Shown here in pieces: positions 22,766-26,283 of a stretch of DNA of 26,283 nt. This DNA is from a virus. Numbering within the stretch: position 1 is the stretch's first letter; every line of letters begins with the position of its first letter. The stretch lies in IMG/VR virus record IMGVR_UViG_3300049215_000790, positions 1-26,283 of that record; one strand, 5' to 3'. The notes under the pieces were generated by a model. It did no database searches. It was not told the DNA's origin and was given only the letters and a program-made list of their open reading frames with translations. A program made the position numbers and the translations under genes.

Positions 22766-24102
22766 GGCGCCTCCTGCTCCTTTTGTGCGAGGCGCCGATA
22801 CGCCTCGAAAATGCCCTGTCCCGCAACCGGTCGCACCAGCAGTTCGCTGAGCGCCCAGACCAGCGCGTCGACCCGGTCGGGTGAATAGCCCGCTGCTGTC
22901 CGGTCGAAATCGTGGACGAAAGCACACATCTGGTCTTCGAGCCGCGGCAGCGCACCGAGATGATGCACCCTGCCTTGCTCGTAGAGCGCGGCGACCGGCT
23001 CGGCCCGCGCGACTTTGCCGTGCGCCGCATGCACGGCGGCAAACGGCACGCTGGCATCGACGACGCGCAGCGTTGCCTCGACCATTTCCCCGCCGTTGTT
23101 GACCTCGGCGACGATGCGGTCGGCGCCGTGCGACCGATAGCCAGCGATCGCCGCCTTCGCCCACTCCGTCGGCGCGTAGCGGCCCGACAGATCGGCCAGT
23201 ACGTAGCCGTGCCCGCCGCCGTCCTTGCCGGCGACGACGATCCCGGTCTCGTCGGAATGCTCGCCCGAGCCCGCCGCCGGGTCGATCGCCACGACGACCC
23301 GTGTCAGCTCCGGCACCTCCGACACGCGGCCGGCTTCGATCAGCCCGTGAGTCCACAGCGCGCCCGGCGCGTCTTCGAGCAGTTCGGCGTCGAGTTCCTG
23401 CCGGCCTAGTCGTGTTCCTTCGTACCGCCTCACGATCTGTTCGAGAAAAACCGGCGCGAGGTTCTCGTGGTTCTCGGCGGTTGTCCCTCGCGTCACCGCG
23501 ACCTTCGGGTCGGCGAGCAGCCCCTTGATGAGCGGCGTCGGCCGCGGCGTCGTGGTCACCACGGCGCGTGGGTCGCTACCGAGCCGCAGCCCGAACATCA
23601 GCATGTCCCACGCCTCCGGATAGCGCCAGGCGGCCAGCTCGTCGCACCACGCGAGGTCGTGCTGCGGCCCGCGCAGCCGCTCCGGCTCGTCGGCCGAGTA
23701 CGTTGTCGCGATCGCTCCGTTCGGCCAGGTCAGCCGTCGCTTCGAAGGCTCGTAGTCCGGCCGGCGGCCAAACAGCGACACCGCCAGCAACCCGCTTTCT
23801 CCTTCCACCATCACATCGCGCGCGTCGGCCGCGGTCGGCGCGACCAGTGCGATATGTCCTGCCCTGTGCGCCGCGACCTGCGAGCGAACAAACTCGGCGC
23901 CCGTTCGCGTCTTGCCGAAGCCGCGTCCGGCCAGCAACAGCCAGACACGCCAATCGCCGTCCGGCGGCAGCTGGGTGTCTCGCGCCTTCAGCTCCCAATC
24001 ATGGTCGACTTGGTAGACGATCGCTCTCGGCAGCGTCTTCAGCAGCCTTGCCCTCGTCGCGCTCGGCAGCGAGTCGAGCCAGCCAACGAGCAAGTTCTTC
24101 AC
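22762..24102 (-). CDS. terL: Terminase large subunit
   Basis: A 446-aa packaging motor. The ATPase domain has Walker A GRGFGKT (59-65), Walker B HDLAWCDE (148-155) and the coupling motif VVTTTPRPTP (181-190). The RNase-H-like nuclease carries acidic candidates in VVAIDPAAGSG (Asp274), RIVAEVNNGG (Glu333) and SPDRVDALVWA (Asp408/412). The GTG at 24102 gives a normal start (VKNLLVGWLDSLPSATRARL). The ORF extends to 24213, but those residues are basic shadow of the small subunit. The gene overlaps the small-subunit end by 104 bases. Overall it is of the alphaproteobacterial prophage/GTA type. Confidence 0.96.
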   Translation of the reverse strand: MKNLLVGWLDSLPSATRARLLKTLPRAIVYQVDHDWELKARDTQLPPDGDWRVWLLLAGRGFGKTRTGAEFVRSQVAAHRAGHIALVAPTAADARDVMVEGESGLLAVSLFGRRPDYEPSKRRLTWPNGAIATTYSADEPERLRGPQHDLAWCDELAAWRYPEAWDMLMFGLRLGSDPRAVVTTTPRPTPLIKGLLADPKVAVTRGTTAENHENLAPVFLEQIVRRYEGTRLGRQELDAELLEDAPGALWTHGLIEAGRVSEVPELTRVVVAIDPAAGSGEHSDETGIVVAGKDGGGHGYVLADLSGRYAPTEWAKAAIAGYRSHGADRIVAEVNNGGEMVEATLRVVDASVPFAAVHAAHGKVARAEPVAALYEQGRVHHLGALPRLEDQMCAFVHDFDRTAAGYSPDRVDALVWALSELLVRPVAGQGIFEAYRRLAQKEQEAP

Positions 24103-24541
24103 GCGCGTCCTCCGCGGCCATCGCCCATTCTTCGTTCTCTTCCTGTCGGCGCGGGTTTGGCGTGAACATTCCGAGATGGCGCGCGATCGCGTCGAGCGCG
24201 GCCTTGCGGTCATAGAGCTTGACCCGGACCGGTCCCTTGCCCGTCGTTCCGGTGCTGATCTCGGCGATCGCCGCGGCGTCCGCTTTGCTCAGCCGCGCCT
24301 TGACGTGCAGGCCCTCGTCGTCCCACCACACGATGTGGCGGAGGTCGGCGAACGCGATCCGCGCGTACTCGCGAAGCACCTTCTCGACCGTGACGCCGAG
24401 CCGTTTGGCGCGCGCTTCCACATCCTCGAATTGGCCGTCCGCCGATGCGTCGTCGGCGTCCGGCTCGGGCGGTCCGAGATGGCGCAGCGCATCGTCCAGG
24501 GAACGCTGCGAGCGCGTCCGCCGCGGTGATCGGATGGCCAA
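23999..24541 (-). CDS. Terminase small subunit-like protein
   Basis: A 180-aa protein. The middle resembles the C-terminal part of small terminase subunits: KRLGVTVEKVLREYARIAFA, DLRHIVWWDDEGLHVKARL, then the VKLYDRKAALDAIARHLGMF motif typical of this family. A helical tail (EEWAMAAEDAREELARWLAR) follows. The usual N-terminal helix-turn-helix (xTxRQxxFVxxYL) is absent, leaving a short basic/acidic lead. The start used is TTG 24541, because no ATG lies in frame before the conserved part. The leader holds hairpins at 24550-24560 and 24571-24591. It is upstream of TerL, as expected. Confidence 0.82.
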   Translation of the reverse strand: MAIRSPRRTRSQRSLDDALRHLGPPEPDADDASADGQFEDVEARAKRLGVTVEKVLREYARIAFADLRHIVWWDDEGLHVKARLSKADAAAIAEISTGTTGKGPVRVKLYDRKAALDAIARHLGMFTPNPRRQEENEEWAMAAEDAREELARWLARLAAERDEGKAAEDAAESDRLPSRP

Positions 24542-24570
24542 TGCCGTTGCCCCGATGGGGTTGCTGCGGC

Positions 24571-24591
24571 GGCGAGGCCTGTCGCCTCGCC
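24571..24591 (-). other. 8-bp inverted repeat in the terminase leader
   Basis: GGCGAGGC-5 nt-GCCTCGCC is perfect. A smaller CCCC-GAT-GGGG sits at 24550-24560. Both lie between the putative promoter and the TTG start of the small terminase gene, so they would be in the mRNA leader. No T-run follows, so it is not a classical terminator. Possible translational control or packaging-site structure; evidence is the palindrome only. Confidence 0.5.
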
Positions 24592-24635
24592 CAGTTCCGT
24601 CAGCGTGGCGATCTTGTACCTCATCGATCCGGATT

Positions 24636-24659
24636 TGTCAATCGAAAAGTGCGAGTATA
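24636..24659 (-). promoter_or_regulatory. Putative late promoter region for the terminase operon
   Basis: On the minus strand, TATACT (24654-24659) is a good -10-like box, and further on TTGACA (24636-24641) is a perfect -35 with TACAAG 17 bases later. Either could start a transcript into the terminase genes. The first overlaps the operator-like motif at 24657-24670. The short AT-rich patch stands out in GC-rich sequence. Confidence 0.5.
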
Positions 24660-24670
24660 GCAATTTATCG
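24657..24670. promoter_or_regulatory. Operator-like motif at the end of the DUF6456 gene
   Basis: ATAGCAATTTATCG. Its halves recur at the repressor: ATAGCAAT at 25603-25610, and TTATCGCAAT at 25561-25570. It overlaps the stop of the DUF6456-like gene and the putative -10 of the terminase promoter. Likely a repressor site, by motif sharing only. Confidence 0.5.
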
Positions 24671-25201
24671 GAAATGAGTTTCGAGCGCGCCCAGCGTGGC
24701 AATCAAAATGCCGGCGGCGGTCTCCTGGCTGACCCGGCGGCCGGCCCACCCCTGCTCCAACGCCCATTCCTTGAGCGAGCGCTCCCAGCCGACGACGTGC
24801 CACAGGCACGATCCTGCGGGCGAGGCGATGCCGCCGACCGCCTGAACCGCGCGCCAAACAGCGGTGCGCGCGGCTTCGACCCGCAGGCCCGGCGCATGGT
24901 CGTTGCGCCGCGACGGCTTGTCGCCGATGTTCAGCCGCGCGATATCGAGCGCCCGCAGTGGATCGAGCTGCGCCAGGGCGAAGCGCCGGCGAAACTCTTC
25001 GCCCGCCTGCCGCATCCCGGCGGTGATCGATCCCCGCCGTTCCATCAGCGTCAGCGTGTCGACCGCGCGGTACGGCCGCGCCGGCCGCCCGTCTGCATCG
25101 GCGATGATCGCCGGGACGAGTTCGATGGGCCCGTGCTGCAGTCGCTCCGGACTGATGACACTCTCCCGCGCAAAGGACCGCGATGGCCGCTGGCGGGTCA
25201 T
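24665..25201 (-). CDS. DUF6456-like early protein
   Basis: The 178-aa protein begins MTRQRPSRSFARESVISPER. It has YRAVDTLTLMERRGSITAGM, RQAGEEFRRRFALAQLDPLR, ARTAVWRAVQAVGGIASPAG, SCLWHVVGWERSLKEWALEQ and GWAGRRVSQETAAGILIATL. This matches, by recollection, DUF6456-type proteins common in alphaproteobacterial genomes and prophages. The final half may be a helix-turn-helix-like DNA-binding part. The ATG at 25201 is chosen because it overlaps the previous stop as ATGA. Upstream residues from 25237 are low quality. Expected role is early phage or host-gene regulation, unproven. Confidence 0.85.
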   Translation of the reverse strand: MTRQRPSRSFARESVISPERLQHGPIELVPAIIADADGRPARPYRAVDTLTLMERRGSITAGMRQAGEEFRRRFALAQLDPLRALDIARLNIGDKPSRRNDHAPGLRVEAARTAVWRAVQAVGGIASPAGSCLWHVVGWERSLKEWALEQGWAGRRVSQETAAGILIATLGALETHFR

Positions 25202-25536
25202 TGTCCCTCTCCACCATCTTGAACAATACGTGAACATCTCGGGCGTGCCAAACTGCGTACAATCAACTCAAGCCGGCGCAGAAACGTCTCGGGCGGCTGG
25301 CGCGCGGCATGGCCCCGTCGCCCGCCAACCGCTCCCGCCAGCGCCTCCGCTTCGCGCAGCCGGCGGCGTTCGCCCGCACTGCCTTCGGCGATATGGCACA
25401 GCCGGTGGTGCGCCTCGCAATAAGCCGAGCCGCGGCGCCGCCGGTCCCCGCAAGTCCCACCCCCATCCTGAATGAACGCGCAGCCATCGCGTGACGCGCG
25501 GCCGTCGAGCAAGCCCCATGATGCCCCGCCATCCAT
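25198..25536 (-). CDS. GcrA-like zinc-binding protein
   Basis: A 112-aa protein. GCAFIQDGGGTCGDRRRRGS and AYCEAHHRLCHIAEGS contain Cys19, Cys29, Cys40 and HH43-44 with Cys47, a Zn-binding arrangement like the C-terminal part of GcrA-family cell-cycle regulators (CxF...C...YCxxHH). A charged helix ERRRLREAEALAGAVGG follows. It lacks the N-terminal DNA-binding domain of full GcrA. The ATG at 25536 has GGGAGAGG upstream. It is the first gene of the early operon diverging from the repressor, so it may change host cell-cycle transcription or act as a small regulator. Confidence 0.75.
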   Translation of the reverse strand: MDGGASWGLLDGRASRDGCAFIQDGGGTCGDRRRRGSAYCEAHHRLCHIAEGSAGERRRLREAEALAGAVGGRRGHAARQPPETFLRRLELIVRSLARPRCSRIVQDGGEGQ

Positions 25537-25554
25537 GGCCCTCTCCCAAGCCCA

Positions 25555-25583
25555 TTGCCATTATCGCAATGCCGATATATCAT
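25555..25583 (+). promoter_or_regulatory. Repressor promoter
   Basis: TTGCCA (25555-25560), 17 bases, TATCAT (25578-25583), reading into the repressor gene 35 bases ahead. Both boxes are five of six. The spacer contains TTATCGCAATGCCGATA, an operator-like palindrome with ATCG...CGAT arms, so the repressor may control itself. Confidence 0.6.
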
Positions 25584-25601
25584 CGTGTCTCGACATGTCA
25601 A
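25574..25601 (-). promoter_or_regulatory. Early promoter opposing the repressor
   Basis: On the minus strand, TTGACA (25596-25601) with TATATC (25574-25579) after 16 bases. It points to the GcrA-like gene. The perfect palindrome GCAATATTGC (25606-25615) lies just upstream of its -35 and beside the repressor start codon. This is a compact immunity region. Confidence 0.55.
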
Positions 25602-25605
25602 TATA

Positions 25606-25615
25606 GCAATATTGC
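25606..25615. promoter_or_regulatory. Perfect palindrome, candidate operator
   Basis: GCAATATTGC, two bases before the repressor ATG. The half site GCAAT recurs at 25566-25570 and at 24660-24664. AT-rich against the GC-rich surroundings. Best guess is a binding site for the repressor encoded downstream. Confidence 0.55.
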
Positions 25616-25617
25616 AA

Positions 25618-26283
25618 ATGGACACGATCTGGTTTCACAACGTGCTGGAACGCGCCGGCCACACCCAGGCGGACCTTGCCCGCCATCTCGGGCTGCCGCC
25701 CTCCGCGGTGTCGCGGATGTTGCGCGGGGAGCGTCAGATCAAGCTGCTGGAGGCGGTGCAAATAGCGCAGTTCCTCGGCGTGCCGCAGGAGGAGGTGTCG
25801 CGCCGCGCCGGCGACACCGAGGCGGCGCCGCCGCCCGAGACCGGGCGTCGCGGGCGCCCGCCGCGGGCAGTGCCGCCCTATGCCCCGCCATCGCGGCAGG
25901 ACACGATGCCGATCCGCAGCGGGGCCCGCGGCGGCGGCAGCGACCGCGAAATGTTCCTGCAGGACGGCCCGATCGGCTACACACCGCGCCCGGCAAACCT
26001 CGCCGGCGTGCGCGACGCCTACGCCATCTACATGACCGGCGATTCCATGGAGCCGCGCTACACCCAGGGCTGGCTGCTGCACGTCAACCCGTTCAAGCCG
26101 CCGATCCGCGGACGCGATGTCGTCGTCTATAAGACCGACCACGCCGTGCTCATCAAACAGTTCGTCGGCTGGAACGATGACGCGCTGGTGCTGCGCCAGC
26201 TCAACCCGGACGAAACCTTCCGCATCCCGCGCGGCGACGTCGTCGAGTGCCATCTGATCGTCGGCGTCGACCAGGAGGGCTGA
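25618..26283 (+). CDS. Phage repressor, HTH plus S24 (LexA-like) peptidase
   Basis: The 221-aa repressor is on the plus strand. An HTH occupies about 5-45 (VLERAGHTQADLARHLGLPP, SAVSRMLRGERQIKLLEAVQ). A Pro/Arg-rich linker spans 66-105. The S24 domain has the nucleophile Ser143 in YMTGDSMEPRYTQGW and the Lys180 general base in DHAVLIKQFVGW. The C-terminus ends HLIVGVDQEG. Expected to hold lysogeny and to self-cleave during the SOS response. The exact cleavage site is not obvious: LAG (128-130) and RAG (63-65) are both possible. ATG 25618 is preferred; the longer ORF start at 25555 would cross the promoter and operator. Confidence 0.94.
   Translation: MDTIWFHNVLERAGHTQADLARHLGLPPSAVSRMLRGERQIKLLEAVQIAQFLGVPQEEVSRRAGDTEAAPPPETGRRGRPPRAVPPYAPPSRQDTMPIRSGARGGGSDREMFLQDGPIGYTPRPANLAGVRDAYAIYMTGDSMEPRYTQGWLLHVNPFKPPIRGRDVVVYKTDHAVLIKQFVGWNDDALVLRQLNPDETFRIPRGDVVECHLIVGVDQEG

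Noticed and set aside
22317-23057. N-terminal extension of the tailspike ORF beyond 22316
   Set aside because: The residues are out-of-frame readings of the small structural gene and terL; the protein looks normal only after the signal peptide.
24289-24702. 137-aa minus ORF starting above the terminase leader
   Set aside because: Begins within the end of the DUF6456 gene and soon turns Ser/Arg/Thr-rich while overlapping the small terminase subunit in another frame.
1-26283. CRISPR array, tRNA or rRNA
   Set aside because: No regularly spaced direct repeats and no cloverleaf or rRNA-like stretches seen.

Overview
The window is GC-rich and carries a nearly complete temperate siphovirus-type prophage. 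It lies beside the fatty-acid gene fabD, whose complete coding sequence occupies the left edge on the minus strand. The host looks alphaproteobacterial, probably Hyphomicrobiales or Rhodospirillales. The reasons are the GC content, a GcrA-like zinc protein and a DUF6456-like protein in the early operon, tail genes of the gene-transfer-agent (GTA) type, and several short palindromic repeats of the kind scattered through alphaproteobacterial genomes. I can see no integrase, replication genes, tRNA or clear att repeat. The prophage must therefore continue past the right edge, and its left junction is only bracketed to roughly 940-1402.

Almost everything is transcribed leftwards (minus strand), so the phage reads from right to left. 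A LexA/S24-type repressor (25618-26283, plus strand) diverges from a two-gene early operon: a GcrA-like zinc protein and a DUF6456-like protein. The shared intergenic region holds facing promoters and AT-rich palindromes. A related AT-rich motif sits at 24654-24670 over a putative promoter in front of the terminase genes. Head genes follow: terminase small and large subunits, a small structural protein, a large beta-helix tailspike-like protein, portal, XkdF-type protease, a terminator, a major capsid protein with an Ig/FN3-like insertion, gp6-like connector, gp10-like neck protein and tail terminator.

The tail module continues with two proteins bearing signal peptides, a 72-aa protein, the tail tube, a G/T-type chaperone pair with an overlapping frame, a secreted 224-aa protein and a short tape measure. 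The GTA-like tail tip comes next: DUF2460, DUF2163, NlpC/P60 peptidase, then a hub protein split into two overlapping ORFs. The lysis end holds a tail-fibre-type fragment, a membrane/coiled-coil protein, an N-acetylmuramidase endolysin, a frameshifted zinc-ribbon ORF, a holin fused to a lipoprotein-like domain, and a small Rz1-like lipoprotein beside fabD.

The most unusual aspect is how often the head-tail gene order is interrupted by accessory genes. Four of the encoded proteins have apparent signal peptides. Other unusual features are the tailspike gene between terL and portal with a repeat-derived N-terminus, the capsid insertion, the likely -1 frameshift in the chaperones, the split hub gene, and a putative repressor/operator circuit joining the immunity region to the terminase promoter.
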